From: an uncultured Aquimarina sp.
Lineage (GTDB): Bacteria > Bacteroidota > Bacteroidia > Flavobacteriales > Flavobacteriaceae
DNA length: 64,000 bases
NCBI GenBank assembly: GCA_947496355.1
Contig: CANMCO010000003.1
Location: 310,001 to 374,000 of the forward strand
Reading direction: 5' to 3'
The position numbers and the translations under genes were made by a program. This document shows positions 25,412-34,532 of the stretch, piece after piece (position 1 is the first letter of the stretch; every line of letters starts with the position of its first letter). The notes below the pieces were generated by a model. It saw nothing but the letters and a program-made list of their open reading frames with translations. It did not search any database and was not told the origin of the DNA.

Positions 25412-27232
25412 CTAGAGATCTAGATCAAATGTGGACCGTAATTTATCAATAAGAGGGTTTTTTTCTCGTAGTTTTTCGTATTTGTCCTGAGGGGTGAAAG
25501 CGTATTTTTTAGAAGCCTCTTCATTCACCGTAATAACAAGTTCTACACTATAATTGTTCAGCTTTTTATATAAAAACTGAAATAAACCTGGTAGTGCATT
25601 TTCAAGATCAACCTTCATAGATTGATTTGGCAATTCAAGATGAATTTTATCCTCTTTCATTACGGGGATATTCATGGCGAACATAGATCCAATTATCCGT
25701 TCACCTTTTTTATCCTGCATTTTTCCGTATTCGATCCAAGCGGCTTGCATTGCAGATTCTTCAAATGCTTCCATAGGAAGGTTTTTAGGATCTACAATAT
25801 TATCAATCTTTTTCTCTTCATGCTCTTTTTTCTTTCGGATACTACTTAAGGATAACCCAGAAGTTTTTCTATCCTTATTAATAAGGACAGGTTTCTTTTC
25901 TATGGCAACAGGAGGTTCTGCTATTTTTGTACTTTCAACAGTATGCTTTACGGGGATGGATTCCTCTTCTTCAATTTTTTCAACTGACTCTTCATGAGAA
26001 GAAACAGTTGATTCTTTTTTAACCTCATGTTCTAAAGAAGTAGCTCTTTTTTCTTCAATTTTTTCGGTTGCTCTTTCCTTAACTTCGGGTTGAATTTTTA
26101 CGGCTTTAATACCTTTTTCTTTGAAATACGAAGGAGGAATTATATAGGGTTGGTCATTTTTTTTTTCTCCGTCCCTATTAAGTAGGACAGAGGCAAGTTG
26201 CATTAAACATAATTCTACCAACAGCCGTTGGTTTCGACTTGTTTTATATTTTAGATCACAATCATTAGCAAGCTCTATTCCTTTAATAAGGAAATCATAA
26301 GGAGCTTTTTGAGATTGTTCCAGATATTTAGATTTTGTTTGTTCTCCAACTTCTAAAAGATTTATCGTTGCCGGGTTTTGACAAACTAATAAATCTCTGA
26401 AATGTGATGCTAGTCCTGCAATAAAATGGTGGCCATCAAATCCTAGTGATAAAATATCATTAAACTCTAATAATAATTGAGGAATATTGTTTTGAAGAAT
26501 TAAATCCGTAGTCTTAAAATAGGTTTCATAATCTAAAACATTAAGATTTTCTGTAACGGCTTGCCTGGTAAGGTTTTTCCCGCTAAAACTAACAACCCTA
26601 TCAAAAATTGATAATGCATCACGCATTGCACCATCTGCTTTTTGAGCGATTATTTGTAATGCATCCTCATCTGCAGTAATACCTTCTTGATTTGCAACTT
26701 TTATCAAGTGGTTTTTCGCATCTGTAACCGTAATTCTTTTAAAATCGAATATTTGACAGCGAGATAAAATCGTAGGTATAATTTTATGTTTTTCTGTAGT
26801 TGCAAGAATAAAAATAGCGTGCTTTGGTGGTTCTTCTAATGTTTTCAGGAATGCATTAAATGCAGCTTGAGATAGCATATGTACCTCATCAATAATATAC
26901 ACTTTATATTTCCCTACTTGCGGAGGAATACGTACTTGGTCGATAAGGCTTCTTATATCGTCTACCGAGTTATTAGAAGCAGCATCAAGTTCAAAAATAT
27001 TAAAGGCAAAATCTTCATCAGGATGTACATTACCATCTTGATTAATCGTCTTTGCAAGAATTCTTGCGCAAGAAGTTTTCCCTACACCTCGTGGCCCCGT
27101 GAATAATAATGCCTGGGCCAAATGGTTATTATCTATAGCATTAAGCAACGTATTGGTAATAGCTTGTTGTCCCACAACATCCTTAAACGTCTGGGGTCTG
27201 TATTTACGTGCTGATACTATGAAATGCTCCAT
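25412..27232 (-). CDS. dnaX: DNA polymerase III subunit gamma/tau
   Basis: Clamp-loader ATPase of the replicase. A 606-residue protein with Walker A GPRGVGKT (residues 46-53), Walker B IIDEVHML, sensor 1 LATTEKHK and the SRC arginine-finger motif SRCQIF. The Cys4 zinc module usually found after Walker A is missing: the stretch reads INQDGNVHPDEDFAFNI, which I remember as usual in Flavobacteriaceae. An acidic, low-complexity Glu/Lys linker (about 375-470) precedes the tau-like C-terminal domain. No slippery frameshift site for a shorter gamma form was obvious. It stands alone, with rnpB starting 129 nt upstream on the other strand. Confidence 0.96.
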   Translation of the reverse strand: MEHFIVSARKYRPQTFKDVVGQQAITNTLLNAIDNNHLAQALLFTGPRGVGKTSCARILAKTINQDGNVHPDEDFAFNIFELDAASNNSVDDIRSLIDQVRIPPQVGKYKVYIIDEVHMLSQAAFNAFLKTLEEPPKHAIFILATTEKHKIIPTILSRCQIFDFKRITVTDAKNHLIKVANQEGITADEDALQIIAQKADGAMRDALSIFDRVVSFSGKNLTRQAVTENLNVLDYETYFKTTDLILQNNIPQLLLEFNDILSLGFDGHHFIAGLASHFRDLLVCQNPATINLLEVGEQTKSKYLEQSQKAPYDFLIKGIELANDCDLKYKTSRNQRLLVELCLMQLASVLLNRDGEKKNDQPYIIPPSYFKEKGIKAVKIQPEVKERATEKIEEKRATSLEHEVKKESTVSSHEESVEKIEEEESIPVKHTVESTKIAEPPVAIEKKPVLINKDRKTSGLSLSSIRKKKEHEEKKIDNIVDPKNLPMEAFEESAMQAAWIEYGKMQDKKGERIIGSMFAMNIPVMKEDKIHLELPNQSMKVDLENALPGLFQFLYKKLNNYSVELVITVNEEASKKYAFTPQDKYEKLREKNPLIDKLRSTFDLDL

Positions 27233-27361
27233 CGATACAAAGTTAAAAATTGCATAGAAATAATAAATTATCGACTTCAGTTTTTATTTTTAGTTATTAA
27301 CAGTTCAGAATAATCATAGATGCATACCAAATAGAATATTAATTATCATATTTTTGCACAA

Positions 27362-27674
27362 AGCAGATCACCTTATCGCTGTTCGTTTTTACGAAAAGAG
27401 GAAAGTCCGGACACCATAGCGCAAGCATAGCGGGTAACACCCGTCATCCCGAGCAATCGGGATAGGACAAGTGCAACAGAAAGTATGTACAGGTAATGCT
27501 GTAGTGAAACCAGGTAAACTCTATGGGGTGCAACGCCATGTAAACCAACGTCTGAGGGTTGCGCGCCCAATGTTGGAGGGTAGGCGGTTAGAGCTAGTGA
27601 GTAATTACTAGTCTAGATAAATGATAAGGACATTCGTTTCGACGAGGAAACAGAATCCGGCTTATGATCTGCTT
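27362..27674 (+). ncRNA. rnpB: RNase P RNA
   Basis: Catalytic RNA that removes 5' leaders from tRNA precursors. The ends pair (AAGCAGATCA at the 5' end with TGATCTGCTT at the 3' end). Conserved blocks are present: GAGGAAAGTCCGGAC near 27400, ACAGAAAGTATGTACAGG near 27477, GGTAAACTC near 27512, and ACAGAATCCGGCTTATGATC near the 3' end. The T tract after the closing stem serves as terminator. A GC-rich hairpin CATCCCGAGCAATCGGGATAG is inserted in the 5' part. A minus-strand open frame over the gene is an artefact. Confidence 0.95.
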
Positions 27675-27746
27675 TTTTTTAAAACTACTTTAACAATAGG
27701 CAATACTAATTTTCTTGTACCTTGTACCACCAGAAAAATTACTTAA

Positions 27747-28874
27747 ATGAAAATTGCTATAGTTTGTTATCCTACTTTTGGAGGTAGTGGAGTAGTGGCT
27801 ACCGAGTTAGGTATTGCACTTGCAAAATTGAATCACGAAGTTCATTTTATTACCTATAAACAACCTGTTCGTTTAGATTTATTAAACCCTAATATACATT
27901 TTCACGAAGTAAATGTTCCCACATACCCACTTTTTCATTATCAACCTTATGAATTGGCTTTGTCCAGCAAACTAGTTGATACCATCAAGAAATATCAAAT
28001 AGATGTACTGCACGTGCATTATGCTATACCTCATGCATATGCTGGGTATATGGCAAAAAAGATGCTAGAAGAAGAAGGTATATACGTGCCTATGGTAACT
28101 ACTTTACATGGTACTGATATCACTCTGGTAGGTAATCATCCTTATTATAAACCTGCGGTTACTTTTAGTATAAATAATAGTGATATAGTTACTTCAGTTT
28201 CTCAGAGTCTAAAAGATGACACACTACGATTGTTTGATATTAAAAAGGATATTCAGGTAGTTCCAAATTTTATTGATGTCGGCCATCAAAAAACTAGTTT
28301 TACTGACTGCCAAAGAGAGTTAATGGCTTCTCCAGAAGAACGTATTGTTACCCATATTAGTAATTTTAGAGCTGTTAAACGTATTTCTGATATTGTAGAT
28401 ATTTTTTATAATATTCAGAAAGTGATGCCAGCAAAGTTATTAATGGTAGGAGAAGGACCAGAGCGTGAACCAGCAGAGCGAAAATGTAAAGAGTTGGGTA
28501 TAAAAGATAAAGTTGTTTTCTTTGGAAATAGTAATGAAATTGATAAGATATTATGCTTTTCTGACTTGTTTTTGCTTCCTTCCGAAAGAGAAAGTTTTGG
28601 ATTGGCAGCTCTAGAGGCTATGGTAAATAAAGTGCCTGTAATTTCTAGTAATGCAGGTGGAATCCCAGAGGTAAATAATCATGGAGTTTCTGGGTATTTA
28701 AGTGATGTTGGAAATGTGAAAGAGATGTCTGAAAATGCAATTAAAATTCTTGAAGAAGATATTACATTAGAAATTTTTAAGCAACAGGCTTATGCTGAAG
28801 CAGAAAAATTTGATGTAAACCAAATCGTTCCTAAATACATTGCTTTATACGAAAATGCATTAGCAATATCTTAG
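27747..28874 (+). CDS. bshA: N-acetyl-alpha-D-glucosaminyl L-malate synthase (bacillithiol pathway)
   Basis: A GT4-family retaining glycosyltransferase that joins UDP-GlcNAc and L-malate, the first step of bacillithiol synthesis. At 375 residues it has the family length. The N-terminus (CYPTFGGSGVVATELG), HVHYAIPHAYAGYMA, TTLHGTDITLVG and the C-terminal GT-B motif ESFGLAALEAMV with the GGIPEV turn are all diagnostic. It is a single gene just after rnpB; bshB and bshC are not in the window. Bacillithiol is known as the main low-molecular-weight thiol in several Bacteroidota. Confidence 0.93.
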   Translation: MKIAIVCYPTFGGSGVVATELGIALAKLNHEVHFITYKQPVRLDLLNPNIHFHEVNVPTYPLFHYQPYELALSSKLVDTIKKYQIDVLHVHYAIPHAYAGYMAKKMLEEEGIYVPMVTTLHGTDITLVGNHPYYKPAVTFSINNSDIVTSVSQSLKDDTLRLFDIKKDIQVVPNFIDVGHQKTSFTDCQRELMASPEERIVTHISNFRAVKRISDIVDIFYNIQKVMPAKLLMVGEGPEREPAERKCKELGIKDKVVFFGNSNEIDKILCFSDLFLLPSERESFGLAALEAMVNKVPVISSNAGGIPEVNNHGVSGYLSDVGNVKEMSENAIKILEEDITLEIFKQQAYAEAEKFDVNQIVPKYIALYENALAIS

Positions 28875-28909
28875 GAACGACTTAATGTTATTGTTGTGAT
28901 AAAAATTAT

Positions 28910-29401
28910 CTAGAACTGGTATCTAACACCTAGGGCAATGTCAAAATCTAAGTCATCGTCTACAAAATCTCCAAAACCAATTTCTGGTCTTACATCTAAA
29001 GAGATTAGTATTGGAATGTCAAAATTATATTCTATACCTATATCTCCTGCGATAAAGAAAAAACTGTCACTGCTATCATCACCAGGAAAATCATTGTCAA
29101 AATCAACAAAACCAATTCCTCCTCCAGGTCCAACATACCAGTTAAATCCTTTGTCAAGATTAAAAACCCATTGATATATTCCGGCCAATTTTATGATATT
29201 GCCACCATCAAAATCTCTCCATCCCAAATCAAACTCAAGTCGGTTGTTACCACTTAGTGCTCTCTGATATGAAACTTCTGCTCCGAAACCATCATTGTCT
29301 CCAATTCTAACTCCCAGGGCATTTTCGGCAATTTCTTGTGATTGAACGGTAGATATTGTTCCCAATACAAAAGCCACAATAATTAAAATACGTTTAGTCA
29401 T
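28910..29401 (-). CDS. Small outer-membrane beta-barrel protein
   Basis: A 163-residue protein with a signal peptide (1-21, ending TVQSQE) and about eight amphipathic strands: GVRIGDNDGFGAEVSYQ, LEFDLGW, WYVGPGGGIGF, FFFIAGDIGIEYNF, the last ending ALGVRYQF with terminal Phe, as usual for barrels. Acidic loops are rich in Asp (DNDFPGDDSSDS), perhaps binding cations. It resembles OmpW/OmpX-size barrels; no specific role can be given. It is convergent with bshA and has its own upstream region. Confidence 0.7.
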   Translation of the reverse strand: MTKRILIIVAFVLGTISTVQSQEIAENALGVRIGDNDGFGAEVSYQRALSGNNRLEFDLGWRDFDGGNIIKLAGIYQWVFNLDKGFNWYVGPGGGIGFVDFDNDFPGDDSSDSFFFIAGDIGIEYNFDIPILISLDVRPEIGFGDFVDDDLDFDIALGVRYQF

Positions 29402-29494
29402 AGTAAATAGGTTTTATTATTCAGTATCGAATATAACGTCACAAATGATCTATTCTGTAAGCGCAACTCTTAAATTTTTGTTAATTTCGATTAA

Positions 29495-30307
29495 CTACCT
29501 ACCTTGAAGCACCATATCTGTACTCTCGAAAATCTTATCTGCCGAGCCAGCTATAAACCCTGTAAAGAGATTTCCGTCTATATTTTTATGCCGGAAAGCA
29601 AATTCATAATAACATGATGTTATTTGCTTTGTACCTTCTTCAAATTCTACTTCAATAACATCGGCAAGAATGCTGGATTGCTCTAATAATTGAGCAGGAG
29701 ATCCTTTTATTTCGCCTCCAGATGTATTCATTTTAAAACCATTAGATTTTAGAAAATTGTTTACTTCTGATAAACTATCAAAAGAATCAAGTTTATTCAC
29801 ATTAATTGTAAAGTGATTAGAACAAAAACCATTTACATACATCCATGCTGCATATTCTGATTCTTCAAGAAATTTTTGATAAACACTATACAAAGGTTTT
29901 TCCCAAATCCTTCCTTTCAAAATAAGATCTTGTGCTTCAAATATTTCTGGGCTTACCTGATCCAGAATTTTCTGAACACTAGAATGAAGCGCAAGAGAAA
30001 CCTTTTCTAGAAGCAACTCGCTGATAAAAATTTTTGGTGCGTTAGGGTTATCTTTATGCTCAAAGTGTTTGGCGTATAACTTTTTTGCTTTAAAATAATA
30101 TTCTCCTTTTGCTTCGTATCCCATTGCAATAAATGGTCTTGATAATACTTCGATATTTACGCGAGGATCATTAAAGGTACGTATAGCAATGTGATCATTA
30201 AAAATTGTATTACCCTCACTTTCGAGTAAAGATTTTACTTTATCTGCCGATGGAGTTTTTGCTGTGTATTGTTCCCAAAGTTGTTTGAAAAAAAGTTCAG
30301 AATACAT
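29495..30307 (-). CDS. DUF1338 / HglS-like 2-oxoadipate dioxygenase-decarboxylase
   Basis: A 270-residue protein of the YdcJ/DUF1338 family. Characterised members (HglS of Pseudomonas putida) are Fe(II) enzymes converting 2-oxoadipate to D-2-hydroxyglutarate in lysine catabolism. The motif HIAIRTF at residues 39-45 gives a metal His and an Arg four residues later, the same spacing as in HglS; SNHFTINVNKL is a second conserved His region and YYEFAFRH a late one. It is divergent from an lrp-type gene that overlaps a probable D-2-hydroxyglutarate dehydrogenase gene, which strongly supports the role. It is shorter than the proteobacterial enzyme. Activity is inferred from family and context. Confidence 0.75.
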   Translation of the reverse strand: MYSELFFKQLWEQYTAKTPSADKVKSLLESEGNTIFNDHIAIRTFNDPRVNIEVLSRPFIAMGYEAKGEYYFKAKKLYAKHFEHKDNPNAPKIFISELLLEKVSLALHSSVQKILDQVSPEIFEAQDLILKGRIWEKPLYSVYQKFLEESEYAAWMYVNGFCSNHFTINVNKLDSFDSLSEVNNFLKSNGFKMNTSGGEIKGSPAQLLEQSSILADVIEVEFEEGTKQITSCYYEFAFRHKNIDGNLFTGFIAGSADKIFESTDMVLQGR

Positions 30308-30471
30308 TTTTATTGTTTTTTTTATTTTGATACAAAATTATTAGTTTTGACTTCAAAATTGTTTTGTAAATAATATTTTAACCTTATTTTGGTATCTTTT
30401 GTGTCAAATTGTTATTTTTGAAGGAATTCTATTGTTTGTTTGACTTTGGATCTTTTAAATTGTTAATAGTT

Positions 30472-30957
30472 ATGCATCATTTTGATTATATAGACCAACA
30501 AATACTAATACAAATAAGAGAGGATGCCAGAAAACCATTCTCCCAAATAGCAGACGATTTGAAAATTTCGAATTCTTTGGTTCATCAACGAATTAGAAAA
30601 CTGAAGCAACAAGGAGTAATTAAAAAAGCCGAATTTGTAATTGATGAAAAAAGAATAGGTTTCAGGACCAAATCATATGTTGGTATTCGACTTAGAGAGG
30701 CTAGGTATGCAGAAGAAGTAGTAGATGGTTTAAAGAAAATCCCTGAAATTCAAGAATGCAACTTTGTTTCTGGTAATTATGCAATTTTCATCCTTATTTT
30801 TGCATTCGACAATCAACATTTAAGAAAAATTCTATATGAACAAATACACCATATAGATGGGGTAGCGGGGACAGATAGTTTCATTTGTTTTGATACTAAT
30901 TTTAAAAGACAGGTTTCTTTGGATTCTTTGACGAAAAAAGACAAGTATGATCAATAA
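30472..30957 (+). CDS. Lrp/AsnC-family transcriptional regulator
   Basis: A 161-residue regulator: N-terminal winged helix-turn-helix (DYIDQQILIQIREDARKPFSQ..., then SNSLVHQRIRKLKQQGVI, about residues 4-55), followed by a RAM effector-binding domain (about 70-145, with KIPEIQECNFVSGNYAI). The ATG at 30472 is chosen over the TTG at 30409 because family members begin a few residues before the first helix. It overlaps the downstream dehydrogenase by 11 nt and is divergent from the HglS-like gene, so it probably controls both in response to an amino acid or keto acid. Confidence 0.9.
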   Translation: MHHFDYIDQQILIQIREDARKPFSQIADDLKISNSLVHQRIRKLKQQGVIKKAEFVIDEKRIGFRTKSYVGIRLREARYAEEVVDGLKKIPEIQECNFVSGNYAIFILIFAFDNQHLRKILYEQIHHIDGVAGTDSFICFDTNFKRQVSLDSLTKKDKYDQ

Positions 30958-33871
30958 TAAGGCACTTGTATTACTAAAAAATCGGCTAGAGGGTGAATTA
31001 CGATATGATACACTTACCAAAGCCTTGTATGCTACAGATGCTTCTGTATACCGTAGAACTCCGTTAGCTATTGCATTTCCCAAGTCAAATAATGACTTGA
31101 AAAAGTTAATTGCCTTTGCTTCAGAACACAAAGTAGGGTTGATCCCCAGAACGGCAGGAACTTCGCTTGCCGGGCAGTGTGTAGGAGATGGAATTGTAGT
31201 AGATGTATCCAGGTATTTTACCAAGATAATTTCTGTAGATGCAGATAAAAAAACTGTTACTGTTCAGCCCGGTGTAATTCGTGATGATCTCAATAGATTT
31301 TTGAAGCCATATGGGTTATTTTTTGGCCCAAATACGTCTACATCAAATAGATGTATGATAGGAGGAATGGTAGGGAATAATAGTAGTGGTACAACCTCAA
31401 TTCAATATGGGGTAACTAGAGATAAAGTATTAGAGTTAAGTACTGTTTTATCTGATGGAAGCGAAGCCGTTTTTACAGAAATCTCTTCAGATGAGTTTCA
31501 TGAAAAAAGAAATTTAAAAACCCTAGAAGGCAATATTTATAGTAGTGTTTATAATGAAATTTCTACAGAAAAAGTTCAGCAGCAGATAATAAATAATTTC
31601 CCAAAACCTGAGATTCATCGTCGTAATACAGGATATGCAATCGACGAATTAATTAACACTAATGTATTTGCAGATAGCGGAAGTCTTTTCAATATGTGTA
31701 AGTTACTTGTAGGGAGTGAAGGGACATTGGCATTTACTACTCAAATTACTTTACAGTTGGATGAGTTACAACCAAAGGAATCCTTGATGATTGCTGCCCA
31801 TTTTAGAACTATTGATGATTGTATGAATGCGGTAGCGCCTGTAATGCAGCATTCTTTGTTCACATGCGAAATGATGGATAAAACAATTTTGGATTGTACG
31901 AAAAACAATATAGAGCAGCTTAAAAATAGGTTTTTTATTGTTGATGATCCAGAAGCGATACTCATGTTAGAACTGAGAAGTGACAATTCTGAAAATTTAG
32001 ATAATCAAAAAGTAGCGGTACTAAAAGCATTAGAAAGTTCGAATTTAAGTTATGCAAATCAAATCTTGGTTGGTACCCAAATTGATCAAGCGTTAGAGCT
32101 TCGTAAAGCCGGTTTGGGGTTATTGGGTAATATAGTAGGAGACAAGAAAGCTGTAGCATGTATTGAAGATACTGCAGTTGCAATACCAGACCTAAAAGAC
32201 TACATATCAGAGTTCACAGATCTAATGAAAAAGCATGATCAGAAGGCAGTGTACTATGCTCATGCAGGAGCAGGAGAGCTGCATTTAAGACCAATTTTAG
32301 ATCTTAAAAAAAGTGAAGATGTTTTGTTGTTCAAGCAAATCACTGATGACGTAGCTACTTTGGTTAAAAAATATCAGGGATCTATGAGTGGTGAGCACGG
32401 TGATGGTATTGTAAGAGCTGGGTATATTCCTTTTATGATTGGTGAAGCGAATTACCAAATCATAGTACGTATCAAAAAAGCTTTTGACCCAAATCATATT
32501 TTTAACCCCGGTAAGATTGTAGATGCCTATCCCATGGATGAGCAATTACGTTATGAGATTGACCGACAAGAACCCGAAATAGATACAATATTAGATTTTA
32601 CTGATTCTTTAGGAATTCTGAGAGCAACAGAAAAATGTAACGGGAGTGGAGATTGTCGTAAATCTATAGAAGCCGGTGGAACGATGTGTCCGAGCTATCG
32701 TGCCACAAAAGAAGAAAAAGATACAACTAGAGGTAGGGCTAATGCGTTACGAGAATTTTTAACGAACAGTGATAAAGCAAACAAATTCAATAACAAAGAA
32801 CTTAAAGAAGTTTTTGATCTGTGTTTGAGTTGTAAAGGGTGCTCTAGTGAATGCCCATCAAATGTGGATGTAGCTACATTGAAAGCAGAATTTGAATACC
32901 AGTACCAAAAAGAAAACGGAACATCACTACGAACCAAATTATTTGCATACAACAATAGGTTTAATGAGTTAGGAAGACTAGTGCCTGGATTGACTAATTT
33001 TATCTTCAAAAATAAATTTACATCAGGAATTTTAAAATCAACATTGGGTATAGCAAAAAAGCGTAAACTACCTTTATTGAGTAAACAATCCTTATCTGAT
33101 TGGTGTAATAGAAACCTGCAAAAATTGGGTACAAAAAACCCTAAAAAAACTATATTTTTTTTTATTGATGAATTCACCAACCATTTGGATACTAAAATTG
33201 GTATTGATGCAATAGAATTACTTACTGGCTTGGGATATCAAGTAAAGGTAATTAGTCACAAAGAAAGTGGTCGGACTTTTATATCGAAAGGACTACTAAA
33301 ACAGGCTAAATCACTTACAAATCATAATATTGAAGCTTTTAAGGGTTTTATTACTTCTGAAACACCATTGATTGGGTTAGAGCCATCAGCTATTTTAACT
33401 TTCAGAGATGAGTATTTACGTATAGCCGATGATAAAAAAACAGCTAAGAAAATTTCTGATAATACATTTCTAATAGACGAATTTTTAAGCTCTGAGATTA
33501 AAAAAGGAAATATAACTTCTGATCGATTCACTAATGAAAAACAGGTAATAAAATTGCATGGACATTGCCATCAGAAAGCATTGTCAAATATACAAACAAC
33601 GTTTGTATATCTTAATCTTCCGCAAAACTTTAAAGTCACTATTATTCCTTCAGGATGTTGCGGTATGGCTGGATCTTTTGGGTATGAAAAAGAACATTAT
33701 GATATTAGTATGCAAGTAGGGGAACAGACCTTATTTCCAGCAGTTAGAAAAGCTTCAGAAGATACTATTATTGCTGCCGTTGGAACAAGTTGTAGACATC
33801 AGATAAAAGATGGAACAGATCGTATAGCACTTCATCCGGTTACAATTCTTAGAAATGCTTTAATAAATTAA
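30947..33871 (+). CDS. FAD/4Fe-4S D-2-hydroxyglutarate dehydrogenase-like protein (YdiJ type)
   Basis: A 974-residue fused flavo-iron-sulfur dehydrogenase. N-terminal PCMH-type FAD domain (about 30-260, with RTAGTSLAGQCVG and GNNSSGTTS), FAD-oxidase C-terminal domain with HAGAGELHLRP and SGEHGDG, then ferredoxin-like clusters (CNGSGDC near 564; CLSCKGCSSECP near 625) and a C-terminal CCG domain (HGHCHQKA near 870, SGCCGMAGSFG near 902). E. coli YdiJ has this fusion and is reported to oxidise D-2-hydroxyglutarate to 2-oxoglutarate. The 11-nt overlap with lrp and the divergent HglS-like gene fit that substrate; lactate or glycolate remain possible. It is convergent with miaE copy 2, 25 nt away. 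Confidence 0.82.
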   Translation: MINNKALVLLKNRLEGELRYDTLTKALYATDASVYRRTPLAIAFPKSNNDLKKLIAFASEHKVGLIPRTAGTSLAGQCVGDGIVVDVSRYFTKIISVDADKKTVTVQPGVIRDDLNRFLKPYGLFFGPNTSTSNRCMIGGMVGNNSSGTTSIQYGVTRDKVLELSTVLSDGSEAVFTEISSDEFHEKRNLKTLEGNIYSSVYNEISTEKVQQQIINNFPKPEIHRRNTGYAIDELINTNVFADSGSLFNMCKLLVGSEGTLAFTTQITLQLDELQPKESLMIAAHFRTIDDCMNAVAPVMQHSLFTCEMMDKTILDCTKNNIEQLKNRFFIVDDPEAILMLELRSDNSENLDNQKVAVLKALESSNLSYANQILVGTQIDQALELRKAGLGLLGNIVGDKKAVACIEDTAVAIPDLKDYISEFTDLMKKHDQKAVYYAHAGAGELHLRPILDLKKSEDVLLFKQITDDVATLVKKYQGSMSGEHGDGIVRAGYIPFMIGEANYQIIVRIKKAFDPNHIFNPGKIVDAYPMDEQLRYEIDRQEPEIDTILDFTDSLGILRATEKCNGSGDCRKSIEAGGTMCPSYRATKEEKDTTRGRANALREFLTNSDKANKFNNKELKEVFDLCLSCKGCSSECPSNVDVATLKAEFEYQYQKENGTSLRTKLFAYNNRFNELGRLVPGLTNFIFKNKFTSGILKSTLGIAKKRKLPLLSKQSLSDWCNRNLQKLGTKNPKKTIFFFIDEFTNHLDTKIGIDAIELLTGLGYQVKVISHKESGRTFISKGLLKQAKSLTNHNIEAFKGFITSETPLIGLEPSAILTFRDEYLRIADDKKTAKKISDNTFLIDEFLSSEIKKGNITSDRFTNEKQVIKLHGHCHQKALSNIQTTFVYLNLPQNFKVTIIPSGCCGMAGSFGYEKEHYDISMQVGEQTLFPAVRKASEDTIIAAVGTSCRHQIKDGTDRIALHPVTILRNALIN

Positions 33872-33896
33872 ATTTTGTTTTGGAGTATACTCTGAG

Positions 33897-34484
33897 TTAT
33901 CCGTGTATTGTTTCTGATTTACCATAATTCTGAATGAGTTCACCTTCAAACTTCAGTAGATCTTCCCATTGTTTATCCACGTCTATGTCTTTTCCATATT
34001 TACGAGCAAAACCGATAAAAGTAGTATAATGCCCTGCTTCACTAATCATAAGTTCTTTATAAAATTTTGATAATTCGGGATCTTTAATTTTTTCTGAAAG
34101 AAGTTTGAAACGCTCACAGCTTCGAGCTTCAATCATTGCAGAAAACAATAATCGTCGTACTAACCCCTCTTTACGACTGCCAGAACCTCCTTTAACCTTA
34201 TATTTAAACAATTCATTTACGTAACTATCTTTGCGTTCACGACCTAGTTTGTAGCCCCTTTTTTTAATAATTTCATGTACCATTTGAAAATGCTGTAACT
34301 CTTCCTGAGCCAATATTGTTAAATCTGTAACCAGATCGGTATGTTCAGAATTTAAAGTAATAATTGTAATGGCGTTGGTGGCAGCTTTTTGTTCACACCA
34401 AGCATGATCTGTTAGAATTTCTTCAAGATTGCCCTCTGCAATAGTTGCCCAACGAGGATCAGTAGCCAATTTTAAACCAAGCAT
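33897..34484 (-). CDS. miaE: tRNA-(ms2io6A)-hydroxylase MiaE-like protein, copy 2
   Basis: A 195-residue ferritin-like diiron protein closely related to the copy at 24688: same opening MLGLKLATDPRW, ligand motifs EELQHF and SEAGHY, EARSCERF in helix 3, and the same SIHG ending. It hydroxylates the isopentenyl group of ms2i6A37 in tRNA if it keeps the family function. The two copies differ mainly in the loop after helix 2 (KVKGGSGSRKEG here against PKGGSRTTQ). The LpxH-like gene lies 48 nt upstream on the same strand, so co-transcription is possible. Confidence 0.85.
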   Translation of the reverse strand: MLGLKLATDPRWATIAEGNLEEILTDHAWCEQKAATNAITIITLNSEHTDLVTDLTILAQEELQHFQMVHEIIKKRGYKLGRERKDSYVNELFKYKVKGGSGSRKEGLVRRLLFSAMIEARSCERFKLLSEKIKDPELSKFYKELMISEAGHYTTFIGFARKYGKDIDVDKQWEDLLKFEGELIQNYGKSETIHG

Positions 34485-34532
34485 GTTTTCTTATTTTTAG
34501 GTGATGTGGAACATAATCACCAAAGATAGTTA

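Noticed and set aside
27448..27469. GC-rich hairpin CATCCCGAGCAATCGGGATAG as a mobile palindrome
   Set aside because: It is a helix within rnpB and is explained by the RNA structure.
27373..27570. 65-codon minus-strand open frame
   Set aside because: It lies fully inside rnpB and mirrors conserved RNase P RNA sequence.
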